From CAIQJJ01 sp964606085 (lineage in GTDB: Bacteria > Chloroflexota > Anaerolineae > Anaerolineales > UBA4823): DNA of 64,000 bases. Below, one piece after another: positions 9,178 through 16,625 of the stretch (within the stretch, counting starts at the first letter, position 1; each line of letters begins with the position of its first letter). Location: contig CAZSFD010000013.1 in the NCBI GenBank assembly GCA_964606085.1, forward strand, positions 14,399 through 78,398, written 5' to 3'. Position numbers and translations under genes: made by a program. The notes beneath the pieces were generated by a model. It had not been told where the DNA came from. It did not search any database and saw only the letters and a list, made by a program, of their open reading frames with translations.

Positions 9178-9450
9178 ATGCCCGTCAAGGGATGGATCGA
9201 AGTTCACGAATTGTATTGTAAGGGGTGTGAATTGTGTGTCAGCGCCTGCCCACAAAATGTATTGGCCCTCGACCACGAACACCTGACACCCAAGGGGTAT
9301 CACCCCGTCATTCTCAGCGCAGATGGCTGCACCGGTTGTGCCATCTGCGCTGTTGTTTGCCCAGAGGCCGCCTTAACGGTATATCGCGAAGCGCCAGCCA
9401 AAGACTCCCGGGCGCAAGCAGCTCCCACCGCCCAGCAGGAGGCCCCATGA
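9178..9450 (+). CDS. 2-oxoacid:ferredoxin oxidoreductase, ferredoxin-like delta subunit
   Basis: A 90-residue protein carrying two 4Fe-4S cluster motifs, CKGCELCVSACP and CTGCAICAVVCP, with a short Ala-rich tail. It transfers electrons from the catalytic beta subunit to external ferredoxin. The ATG at 9178 follows AGGAGG. Its stop overlaps the start of the alpha subunit by 4 bp (ATGA), and the order delta-alpha-beta-gamma is typical of VorDBAC/KorDABC operons. Confidence 0.93.
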   Translation: MPVKGWIEVHELYCKGCELCVSACPQNVLALDHEHLTPKGYHPVILSADGCTGCAICAVVCPEAALTVYREAPAKDSRAQAAPTAQQEAP

Positions 9451-10577
9451 CCCGCGAACTGCTCGAAGGCAATTACGCCATGGCCGAGGCTGCCATCCGC
9501 GCCGGCCTCGATGCCTACTTTGGCTACCCGATCACGCCGCAAACCGAAATCCTCGAATGGATGTCGAAGCGGATGCCCGAACTTGGGCGAGCCTTTGTGC
9601 AGGCCGAAAGCGAAGTCGCCGCCATCAACATGGTCTATGGCGCGGCCTGCACCGGGGCGCGCGTGATGAGTTCGTCTTCCAGCCCGGGTGTCAGCCTGAT
9701 GATGGAAGGCATGTCTTACATCGCCGGCACCGAACTGCCGATGGTGCTGATAGACATCGTGCGCGGCGGCCCCGGCCTGGGTAACATTGCCCCCTCCCAG
9801 GGCGACTATAACCAGATCGTCCACGGCGGCGGGCATGGCGACTACTTCCCCATCGTCCTCGCGCCCGCCAGCGTGCAAGAGGCGATTGACCTGACCGTGC
9901 TGTCGTTCGACCTGGCCGAACGCTACCGCTCCATCGTCATCGTCATGGCCGATGGCAGCATCGGCCAGATGATGGAGCCTGCCGAACTGCCTGAAATGCG
10001 CCAGCCCAGGCCAGAACGCCCTGCATGGGCCACCACCGGCGCCATTGGGCGCACGCCGCGCATTCTGTCTTCCATTTACCTCCAGCCGGAAGACGAAGAA
10101 AAGACCAATCTGCGCCTGTTGCAGCGCAAATACGAAATCGAAGCCAAAGAACTACGCTATCGCGAATACTACCTCGATGACGCCGAGTTCGTGGTGGTGG
10201 GCTTTGGCACGGCTGGCCGTGTGGCGCTTTCGGCGGTGCGCGCCGCCCGCGCCGAGGGCATTCGTGTGGGCCTGCTGCGCCCGATTACCCTCAATCCTTT
10301 CCCCACCAACCCGTTGATCGAGTTGGCAAAAAATGCCCAGGCTTTTCTGGTGGTGGAAATGAATTCGGGCATGATGCTGCAAGATGTCGCCATGGCGATG
10401 AAGGGCATTTGCCCGATTGAGTTTTATGGCCGCATGGGCGGTGTGGTACCCTTCCCCGATGAAATTCTGCACGAAATTCGCCGCATTGCCCGCGAACCCG
10501 AAGCGCTCTCCACCATTGATAACCCGCGGGTCAAATGGATGCACCGCATGGCTGCCGGGCGGATTGGGCTTTCATAG
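9447..10577 (+). CDS. vorB: 2-oxoacid:ferredoxin oxidoreductase alpha subunit (VorB/KorA type)
   Basis: 376 residues: the pyruvate:ferredoxin oxidoreductase domain I (GNYAMAEAAIRAG, then GYPITPQTEI, and SSSSPGVSLMMEG) followed by domain II (VVVGFGTAGRVALSA and RPITLNPFP). Together with beta it binds 2-oxoacid and coenzyme A and makes acyl-CoA, CO2 and reduced ferredoxin. The ATG at 9447 overlaps the preceding stop. The length and the QLEPxxEE-less insert around residue 210 fit the branched-chain (VorB) or 2-oxoglutarate subgroup; the substrate cannot be decided from sequence alone. Confidence 0.9.
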   Translation: MTRELLEGNYAMAEAAIRAGLDAYFGYPITPQTEILEWMSKRMPELGRAFVQAESEVAAINMVYGAACTGARVMSSSSSPGVSLMMEGMSYIAGTELPMVLIDIVRGGPGLGNIAPSQGDYNQIVHGGGHGDYFPIVLAPASVQEAIDLTVLSFDLAERYRSIVIVMADGSIGQMMEPAELPEMRQPRPERPAWATTGAIGRTPRILSSIYLQPEDEEKTNLRLLQRKYEIEAKELRYREYYLDDAEFVVVGFGTAGRVALSAVRAARAEGIRVGLLRPITLNPFPTNPLIELAKNAQAFLVVEMNSGMMLQDVAMAMKGICPIEFYGRMGGVVPFPDEILHEIRRIAREPEALSTIDNPRVKWMHRMAAGRIGLS

Positions 10578-10584
10578 GTGATTT

Positions 10585-11376
10585 ATGGAAACAACCCTCA
10601 CTCAACCCAATGTCCAAACCGTCTATATCCGCCCTGAATCGTTGACCGATGTTTCGACCCACTACTGCCCCGGCTGCACGCATGGCACGGCCCACCGCCT
10701 GATTGCCGAAGTGCTGGATGAAATGGGCCTGCGTGAACGCACCATTGGCGTCGCCCCGGTGGGCTGCTCGGTGTTTGCCTACAACTATTTCAACTGCGAT
10801 TTTGTCGAAGCGCCGCATGGCCGCGCCCCGGCCATGGCCACGGGCATCAAGCGGGTGCTGCCCGACCGATTCGTCTTCACCTACCAGGGTGATGGCGACC
10901 TGGCCTCCATCGGCATGGCCGAGATCATGCACGCCGCCGCCCGCGGCGAAAACATCACCGTCATCTTCCTCAACAACGCCATTTTTGGCATGACCGGCGG
11001 CCAGATGGCGCCAACCACGCTGCCCGGCCAAAAAACCAGTTCATCGCCCACCGGCCGCGATGTCGAAACGACCGGCCTGCCCCTGCGCATGGCCGAAATC
11101 CTCGCCAAGGTGGATGGCGTCAGCTATTCGGTGCGCCGCAGCCTGCACGACCCGAAGAACATCCGCCTGGCCAAGAAAGCCATTCGCACCGCTTTCGATG
11201 TGCAGGTGCGCGGCCTGGGCTTTGCCATGGTCGAGTTGCTCTCCTCCTGCCCCACCAACTGGGGCCTCAGCCCGCTCGATGCGCTGCAATGGGTGGCCGA
11301 CAAGATGGTGCCTTATTACCCGCTCGAAGATTTCAAAGTCTGCGCCGAATTGGTCAGCAGCAAGGCAGGAGGTTGA
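10585..11376 (+). CDS. 2-oxoacid:ferredoxin oxidoreductase beta subunit, thiamine diphosphate-binding
   Basis: 263 residues. HYCPGCTHGTAH at the N-terminus supplies conserved cysteines, and the thiamine diphosphate/Mg site is GDGDLASIG followed by FLNNAIFGMTGGQMAPTT. This is the catalytic subunit that decarboxylates the 2-oxoacid. It starts 7 bp after the alpha subunit and is followed one base later by gamma, so translation is probably coupled. The substrate is probably a branched-chain oxoacid or 2-oxoglutarate; not resolved. Confidence 0.93.
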   Translation: METTLTQPNVQTVYIRPESLTDVSTHYCPGCTHGTAHRLIAEVLDEMGLRERTIGVAPVGCSVFAYNYFNCDFVEAPHGRAPAMATGIKRVLPDRFVFTYQGDGDLASIGMAEIMHAAARGENITVIFLNNAIFGMTGGQMAPTTLPGQKTSSSPTGRDVETTGLPLRMAEILAKVDGVSYSVRRSLHDPKNIRLAKKAIRTAFDVQVRGLGFAMVELLSSCPTNWGLSPLDALQWVADKMVPYYPLEDFKVCAELVSSKAGG

Positions 11377-11377
11377 C

Positions 11378-11935
11378 ATGCAAACCGAAGTCGTTTTCGC
11401 CGGGTTTGGCGGCCAGGGCGCGCTCTTCGCCGGGCAGATGTTGGCCTACGCCGGCATGGATGCCGGTCTGGCCGTCACCTGGATGCCCTCCTACGGCCCC
11501 GAAATGCGCGGCGGCACCGCCAACTGCCAGGTGATCATCGCCGACGAAGAAATCGGCTCGCCGCTCAGCCTGCACCCCAGGGCCGCCGTAGCCATGAACC
11601 TGCCCTCGCTCGACAAATATGAGCCGATCATTGCCGCCGATGGCGTGCTGATTGCCAACGCATCGCTGATCAACCGTCCATTGGCGCGCGGCGACATCCA
11701 GGGCGTGTTGATCCCCGCCAACGACATCGCCGAATCCCTGGGCAGTCAGCGCCTGACCAACGTGGTCATGTTGGGCGCTTTGCTGCACAAACTACCCGTC
11801 CTTTCGCTTGAAGCGCTCGAAGCCGCCCTCGATACCCACCTGCCGCAGCGTCACCGCAAGATGCTCCCCGCCAATATCGAGGCTCTGCGCCGCGGCGCCG
11901 CCTTCGCCCGCGGCGAACACGCAATACCGGTGTAG
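11378..11935 (+). CDS. 2-oxoacid:ferredoxin oxidoreductase gamma subunit
   Basis: 185 residues with the gamma-subunit signature FAGFGGQGALFAGQMLAYAG at the N-terminus and SYGPEMRGGTANCQVIIAD after it. Gamma contributes to CoA binding and subunit assembly. The ATG at 11378 has AGGAGG upstream, inside the end of the beta gene. It closes the operon; a family A repeat and a terminator-like hairpin follow. Confidence 0.93.
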   Translation: MQTEVVFAGFGGQGALFAGQMLAYAGMDAGLAVTWMPSYGPEMRGGTANCQVIIADEEIGSPLSLHPRAAVAMNLPSLDKYEPIIAADGVLIANASLINRPLARGDIQGVLIPANDIAESLGSQRLTNVVMLGALLHKLPVLSLEALEAALDTHLPQRHRKMLPANIEALRRGAAFARGEHAIPV

Positions 11936-11952
11936 GGGCGTATCGCATAGTC

Positions 11953-12008
11953 CCGTGGCGCAAGTCTCTGACTTGCGATAGCGCGCAAACCAAAGGTTTG
12001 CGCCACGG
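11953..12008. repeat. Dispersed palindromic repeat, family A, copy 1
   Basis: 56 bp with outer inverted ends CCGTGGCG and CGCCACGG enclosing two hairpins with 3-nt loops: CGCAAGTC-TCT-GACTTGCG and CGCAAACC-AAA-GGTTTGCG. Copies 2 and 3 (16461-16585, 46005-46078) are in the opposite orientation and share flanking bases too. It can fold as a three-way junction. No coding capacity. Confidence 0.85.
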
Positions 12009-12085
12009 CAGCCAGCTATGAAAATAGATGCGGGCGAATGCCTGGCATCGTGAACTGCCGCTTCGATCAGGCGTTCGGAGCGTAG

Positions 12086-12118
12086 CAAAAAGGACAACAT
12101 CGCATGTTGTCCTTTTTG
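12086..12118. terminator. Bidirectional hairpin terminator
   Basis: A 14-bp perfect stem (CAAAAAGGACAACA pairing with TGTTGTCCTTTTTG) with a 5-nt loop. It lies between the oxidoreductase operon and tdk and ends upstream of the tdk promoter. Confidence 0.8.
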
Positions 12119-12137
12119 TATGCCCCCCAGTTTCCAA

Positions 12138-12146
12138 TGGTAAAAT
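12138..12146 (+). promoter_or_regulatory. Extended -10 of tdk
   Basis: TGGTAAAAT ends 7 nt before the ATG at 12154, predicting a leaderless mRNA. A -35 is not obvious. Confidence 0.5.
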
Positions 12147-12153
12147 GCTGCCC

Positions 12154-12729
12154 ATGAAACATCACTGTGGCGCAATCGAAGTTATCACCGGTTCCATGTT
12201 TAGCGGCAAAACAGATGAACTCATCCGCCGCCTGCGCCGGGCCACCATCGCCCGCCAGAAAGTCCAGGTCTTCAAACCCATTTTCGACAACCGCTATGCC
12301 CTTGAAAAAGTCACCTCGCACGCTGGCAACCACTACGACGCACTGCCCATCCAGCAGCCTGCCGAGGTGATCAACCACCTCGACGAGGACACCACCGTCG
12401 TTGCCATTGACGAAGCCCAATTTTTCGACAACGCCATCATCCCGGTCATCCAGCAGTTGGCCGGGCGCGGCCTGCGGGTGATCGTGGCCGGGTTGGATAC
12501 CGACTTTCGCGGCGAACCTTTTGGCCCCATGCCGGTCATCATGGCGCTGGCCGAAAAGGTGGACAAGCTACACGCCATCTGCATGGTCTGTGGCGAAGAA
12601 GCCTCGCGCACACAGCGCCTCGTCAACGGCCAGCCCGCCCGTTACAACGAGCCAATTGTGATCATTGGGGCATCTGAATTGTACGAAGCGCGTTGCCGTC
12701 AGCACCATTGCGTGCCGCACCAAGAATAA
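12154..12729 (+). CDS. tdk: Thymidine kinase, type II
   Basis: 191 residues, the usual length. It phosphorylates thymidine with ATP for salvage. Walker A TGSMFSGKT (12-20), the DEAQFF lasso/catalytic motif, the thymidine-binding segment near AGLDTDFRGEPFGPM and zinc-binding cysteines in CMVCGEEA and near the C-terminal CRQHHC are present. ATG 12154 (MKHHC) is chosen because the extended -10 would start transcription there; an ATG at 12145 is also in frame but overlaps the -10. It heads a salvage/tRNA operon with hpt and cca. Confidence 0.94.
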   Translation: MKHHCGAIEVITGSMFSGKTDELIRRLRRATIARQKVQVFKPIFDNRYALEKVTSHAGNHYDALPIQQPAEVINHLDEDTTVVAIDEAQFFDNAIIPVIQQLAGRGLRVIVAGLDTDFRGEPFGPMPVIMALAEKVDKLHAICMVCGEEASRTQRLVNGQPARYNEPIVIIGASELYEARCRQHHCVPHQE

Positions 12730-12751
12730 ATCACCCCCTGGAATTGCCACC

Positions 12752-13315
12752 ATGCAAGATTACCGCGAATTTATCGAAGAAATCATCATCCCCACCGCAA
12801 CGCTTCAGGCGCGCATCGCCGAGTTGGGCGCCGAAATCAGCGCCGATTACCAGGGGAAAGACCTGTTGCTGGTGTGCATTTTGCGCGGCGGTATCTTTTT
12901 CCTGACCGACCTCATGCGCCAGATCAGCTTGCCCATCGCCGTAGATTTTATGGCCGTCTCATCTTACGGTGTTGGCGCACGCCAGACCAGCGGCCAGGCC
13001 CGCCTGACCCTCGACCTCAACACCGATATCCGCGGGCGTAATGTGTTATTGGTCGAAGACATCGTAGACAGCGGCTACACCATCGAAGCGGTACTGGAAT
13101 TGCTCTCGGCCCGTCACCCCAAAAGCCTGCGCGTATGTGTGCTGCTCGATAAGGTCGAACGCCGCGAAGTGCCCGTCCCCATCCATTACCGCGGCTTCAC
13201 CATCGCCGACCGCTTCGTCTTCGGCTATGGCCTGGATGTGGACGAGTATTACCGCAACCTGCCCTTCATTGCCACAGTCAATTTGAGCCGTTTGAAGACC
13301 GACCAAACGGCATGA
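12752..13315 (+). CDS. hpt: Hypoxanthine phosphoribosyltransferase
   Basis: 187 residues. It converts hypoxanthine or guanine and PRPP to IMP or GMP. The PRPP loop VEDIVDSGYT, the N-terminal CILRGGIFF strand-loop and the C-terminal FVFGYGLDVDEYYRNLP are characteristic of HPRT, and they exclude PyrR despite the pyrimidine genes upstream. The ATG at 12752 lies 22 bp after tdk; no strong Shine-Dalgarno. The stop overlaps the cca start by 4 bp. Confidence 0.93.
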   Translation: MQDYREFIEEIIIPTATLQARIAELGAEISADYQGKDLLLVCILRGGIFFLTDLMRQISLPIAVDFMAVSSYGVGARQTSGQARLTLDLNTDIRGRNVLLVEDIVDSGYTIEAVLELLSARHPKSLRVCVLLDKVERREVPVPIHYRGFTIADRFVFGYGLDVDEYYRNLPFIATVNLSRLKTDQTA

Positions 13316-14955
13316 ACCGCCCTGCATCCCCTTCGCCATCGCCCTATGCCGGGCGCTGGGTGGCCGAAATCGGCGGGCGGGTGGTCGGGCAGGGTGGAAC
13401 GCCCGAACAAGCCCTGGCCGCCGCGCAGATGCGCCACAAAGAACACCCCCACATCCGTTACATGCCAACCACACATCCCCCCCTGGTGCGCACGCCCTTG
13501 TTTGAACGTCTCGCCGCGGCATTGCCCGCCGAGGGGGGCGTGTATGCCGTAGGCGGCGTGGTGCGCGATGCCCTGCTGGGCCGGCTCTCACACGATTGGG
13601 ATTTCGCCGTAGCCGGCAACGCCCTGCGCCTGGCGCGCCAGGTGGCCGACGCGCTTGGCGGGGCGTACTTTCCGATGGATGTAGAACACGACACCGCGCG
13701 CGTCATCCTCGTTGAACCCGATGGCAGCCGCAGTCACCTCGATTTTGCCGGACTGCGCGGCGGTGCTTTGGATGGCGACCTGCAGGCGCGCGATTTCACC
13801 GTCAACGCCCTGGCCGTAGATGTGCGCCAGCCCGAAGCCCTGCTCGACCCCCTGGGCGGCCTGGACGACCTGCGGGCCAAACGCCTGCGCGCCTGTTCTC
13901 CCACGGCCTTGCACGACGACCCGGTGCGTGTGTTGCGCGGCATTCGTCAGGCCGCCGCGCTCGGCTTTCACATTGACCCCCCCACGCGCCAATGGATGCG
14001 CGCCGCTGCGCCGGGTTTGCCCACCATCTCGCCCGAACGACTGCGCGACGAACTGTTCAAGATACTGGCTGGCCCACAGCCCGCCGCCTGCCTGCGCGCC
14101 CTCGACCTGCTCGAAGCCCTGCCGCACCTGCTGCCCGAATTACCCGCCCTCAAAGGCGTGGCGCAATCGCCGCCGCACACTGCCGATGTCTGGACGCACA
14201 CACTGAACCTGCTGACCGCCCTTGAAGAAATCCTGGCGGCGCTGGCGCCTGACTACGACCCGGCCAAAGCCAACAACCTGGCCCTGGGCCTGCTCGTTTT
14301 GCGCCTCGGGCGTTACCGGCAAAACCTGGCCGAGCATTTTGCCGTTGCCCTCAACCCCGACCGCCCCCTGCGCCCGTTGCTGTTCCTGGCCGCGCTTTAC
14401 CACGATGTCGCCAAGCCGCAAACGGCCTCGGTTGACCCAGATGGCCGCATTCGCTTTTTCGAGCATGATCAGCACGGCGCGGCATTGGCCGCCCGGCGGG
14501 CCGCAGCCTTTCACCTGAGCAACCCTGAAATCGAGCGTGTCAAGCTCATCGTGCGCCATCACATGCGCCCGTTCTTGTTGGCGCAGGAGGGGGGCGTGCC
14601 GTCGTCGCGGGCGATCTACCGCTTCTTTCGCGCCTGTGGCCCGGCAGGCGTGGATGTGTGCCTGCTTTCGCTGGCCGATATGCAGGCCACCTATGGTCCC
14701 GCCTTGCCCCAGGATGCGTGGGCCAACCTGCTCGACGTGATCCGCGCTTTGCTGGAAGGGTGGTGGGAGCAGCCGCAAAAGGTGGTCGCGCCGCCGGCGC
14801 TGCTCAACGGGAATGATCTGATCCGTGAATTGGGGCTGACGCCTGGCCGTCAGGTCGGCCAACTGCTCGAAGCCATTCGCGAGGCCCAGGCTGCCGGTCA
14901 GGTGAGTACCCCGCAAGAAGCGCTCACCTTGGCCCAAAGCCTGTTGGCTGCCTGA
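13312..14955 (+). CDS. CCA-adding tRNA nucleotidyltransferase/poly(A) polymerase with N-terminal DUF5678-like domain
   Basis: 547 residues. Residues about 8-50 (RWVAEIGGRVVGQGGTPEQA) resemble DUF5678, a small domain usually found alone. Then comes a class II nucleotidyltransferase: GGVVRDALLG and catalytic Asp pair in HDWDFAV (about 92-98), the tRNA-binding domain HDDPVRVLRGIRQAA, and an HD domain with FLAALYHDVAKP and later VRHHMRP. It adds or repairs the tRNA 3' CCA end, or tails RNA; an HD domain favours a CCA enzyme with phosphatase activity or a related poly(A) polymerase. The ATGA overlap with hpt suggests coupling. Confidence 0.9.
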   Translation: MNRPASPSPSPYAGRWVAEIGGRVVGQGGTPEQALAAAQMRHKEHPHIRYMPTTHPPLVRTPLFERLAAALPAEGGVYAVGGVVRDALLGRLSHDWDFAVAGNALRLARQVADALGGAYFPMDVEHDTARVILVEPDGSRSHLDFAGLRGGALDGDLQARDFTVNALAVDVRQPEALLDPLGGLDDLRAKRLRACSPTALHDDPVRVLRGIRQAAALGFHIDPPTRQWMRAAAPGLPTISPERLRDELFKILAGPQPAACLRALDLLEALPHLLPELPALKGVAQSPPHTADVWTHTLNLLTALEEILAALAPDYDPAKANNLALGLLVLRLGRYRQNLAEHFAVALNPDRPLRPLLFLAALYHDVAKPQTASVDPDGRIRFFEHDQHGAALAARRAAAFHLSNPEIERVKLIVRHHMRPFLLAQEGGVPSSRAIYRFFRACGPAGVDVCLLSLADMQATYGPALPQDAWANLLDVIRALLEGWWEQPQKVVAPPALLNGNDLIRELGLTPGRQVGQLLEAIREAQAAGQVSTPQEALTLAQSLLAA

Positions 14956-14966
14956 GCATTTCAGAT

Positions 14967-15018
14967 GCCCAAGCAAAGAGCGCCGAGGATGTTCATCCTC
15001 GGCGCTCTTTGCTTGGGC
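14967..15018. terminator. Bidirectional terminator between convergent genes
   Basis: A 24-bp perfect stem with a GTTC loop, arms 14967-14990 and 14995-15018. It serves the convergent cca and zinc-ribbon genes. Confidence 0.85.
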
Positions 15019-15038
15019 GAAGTGGCTGACGGGCGTGT

Positions 15039-16325
15039 TTATTCAGGGCAGCGTTCGACCAGCGATTTATACGTCACCACGATCACCGGTCGGTTGCCCA
15101 GGCGTTGAATACTGCCCGTGCCCACCACGCACATGCCCACTTCAACGAAATCCAGCGGTGGGCCATACGAAACGAACATAAACGAGGTGGTCTCTTTTTT
15201 CTCGAACAACAGCAAAACGGCCTGATCCTGGATGAAGACCTCGCTGACGATGCCCTGTACGCACAGTTCCTCGCCCAGGCTATCCAGCGTCACACTCAGC
15301 GCATCCACACAGCCCGATTCGGTGGGCGTTACCGTGGGAACGGGCGTGCTGGTGACGCGGCGTGTGGGTGTAGGGGTGCGTGTGGGGGTGGGTGACAGGA
15401 AGAGCGTTGGCGTGAGGGTGGGTTCGGCGGCCAGAAGTGTGCGAATTTTCTGGACGCGTATCTGGCAGGTGTTTTCGGTTAGACAATCGGCGACGCCCTC
15501 TACACTCACCTGGCTGCCCGAAAGGATCAGACTGCCGTCGCTGTCTAAAAAGCGCCAGTCGGCGGTGAGGGCGTTGGCAGGTTTGCCGGTTTGCACCCAC
15601 ACGACCACCACCATATCTTCCACCTGTATCCAGGTGCGGCACCAACGAAAGCCATCGGCGGCCTTTTCACAATCAGCATCGCCGCCTGGCGCTTTGATGT
15701 TGCCTTCGATGGTGATGGCCTGGTTGTGGGCCAGGGTGGGGGTGGCTGCGGCTGCGTTGGCATCGAATTGCATGGCGGTTGGCGTGGCCGAGGCTTGCAA
15801 GCGGGCAATGGCTGGCAGGCGCAACACGACGAACACCACCGCGGCGATGATCACGCCGATCAGCAAAAAGACCAGCAAGATCAACGGCGAGCCGCGCAAG
15901 CGGCTGAAGCGTTTCGGCTTGCTTTCGTCTGCTGCCAGCGTAACATCCTCGGCGCGCATGTGGGGCAGTTCCATGCGCAGGGCTTGTTCCCAACTGAGGT
16001 CAGATTGTTTGTCGGCGGGGACTTCGTTTAAGACGCTGTCAATGGGTGAGAGCGGGGCCGCCGGGCCGCCGATGAAGTAATAGGGGCCCCACTCTTTCTG
16101 GCAATTCGGACAAACCGGGAACATGCTGTCGCCGGGATGCGCACACTGATTGCAGGTGATGAACCCACAGGCCTGGCAGCGTAAGATCAATTTTTCGCGT
16201 TCGCCCGGCGGCACCAGGGCCGATTGCTTGGTGGGGAACCACCTGACCTGGGCTTTTTTGCCGCATTGCTGGCAGGCGAGCATGTCGCCATCGCGATAAT
16301 CTTTGTATGAAGTGGGGTTTGCCAT
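15039..16325 (-). CDS. Zinc-ribbon membrane protein with Thr/Pro linker
   Basis: 428 residues. The N-terminal half has at least three CxxC knuckles (CQQCGKK, CQACGFITCNQC, CPNCQKEW), consistent with zinc ribbons. One transmembrane helix follows (LILLVFLLIGVIIAAVVFVV, about residues 172-191), then an extracellular part, a TPT/TP-rich linker and a C-terminal domain of beta-strand character, LCVQGIVSEVFIQDQAVLL, resembling an OB fold. The function is not recognised; it may sense at the envelope. The ATG at 16325 (MANPTS) was preferred to one 18 codons upstream because GCTATACT lies in the intervening region. Confidence 0.75.
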   Translation of the reverse strand: MANPTSYKDYRDGDMLACQQCGKKAQVRWFPTKQSALVPPGEREKLILRCQACGFITCNQCAHPGDSMFPVCPNCQKEWGPYYFIGGPAAPLSPIDSVLNEVPADKQSDLSWEQALRMELPHMRAEDVTLAADESKPKRFSRLRGSPLILLVFLLIGVIIAAVVFVVLRLPAIARLQASATPTAMQFDANAAAATPTLAHNQAITIEGNIKAPGGDADCEKAADGFRWCRTWIQVEDMVVVVWVQTGKPANALTADWRFLDSDGSLILSGSQVSVEGVADCLTENTCQIRVQKIRTLLAAEPTLTPTLFLSPTPTRTPTPTRRVTSTPVPTVTPTESGCVDALSVTLDSLGEELCVQGIVSEVFIQDQAVLLLFEKKETTSFMFVSYGPPLDFVEVGMCVVGTGSIQRLGNRPVIVVTYKSLVERCPE

Positions 16326-16460
16326 GAGTTTTCTGCTACCTGTGTGAAAGAGTAGGCTAAGTATAGCCCAATTTTGCAACTTCTGGAGATGTGGCTGGCA
16401 GGCTCAGCCGCCACGCCGGGCATTCGCCCGCCGTTTCAGAATGAATGAAAATGGGCTGGC

Positions 16461-16585
16461 CGCTGTGGCGCAAACCTTTGGTTTGCGAACGTGCGCAAAT
16501 CAGCGGCGCAAATCAGCGGCGCAAATCAGCGGCGCAAATCAGCGGCGCAAGTCAGCGCTCGCGAGTCAGAGACTTGCGCCACGGG
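16461..16585. repeat. Dispersed palindromic repeat, family A, copy 2, expanded by a 13-bp tandem repeat
   Basis: It has the CGCAAACC-TTT-GGTTTGCG hairpin and the AGTC-AGA-GACTTGCG half of the second hairpin, closed by GCCACGGG. Between them at 16494-16545 the 13-mer CGCAAATCAGCGG is repeated four times exactly, with a diverged fifth unit to 16558. It occupies most of the 300-bp gap between the zinc-ribbon protein and the PBP gene; nothing else is seen in that gap. Confidence 0.85.
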
Positions 16586-16625
16586 CTATTTTCACAGCAG
16601 CAGTCGTATACGGGTTAATCTTGTG

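Noticed and set aside
12752..13315. PyrR regulator
   Set aside because: The protein has HPRT motifs (VEDIVDSGYT and the C-terminal YGLDVDEYYRNLP), so it is not the pyrimidine attenuator protein.
16494..16558. CRISPR-like tandem repeat
   Set aside because: The units are 13 bp, directly adjacent with no spacers, and lie within a family A palindromic repeat; no cas genes are present.
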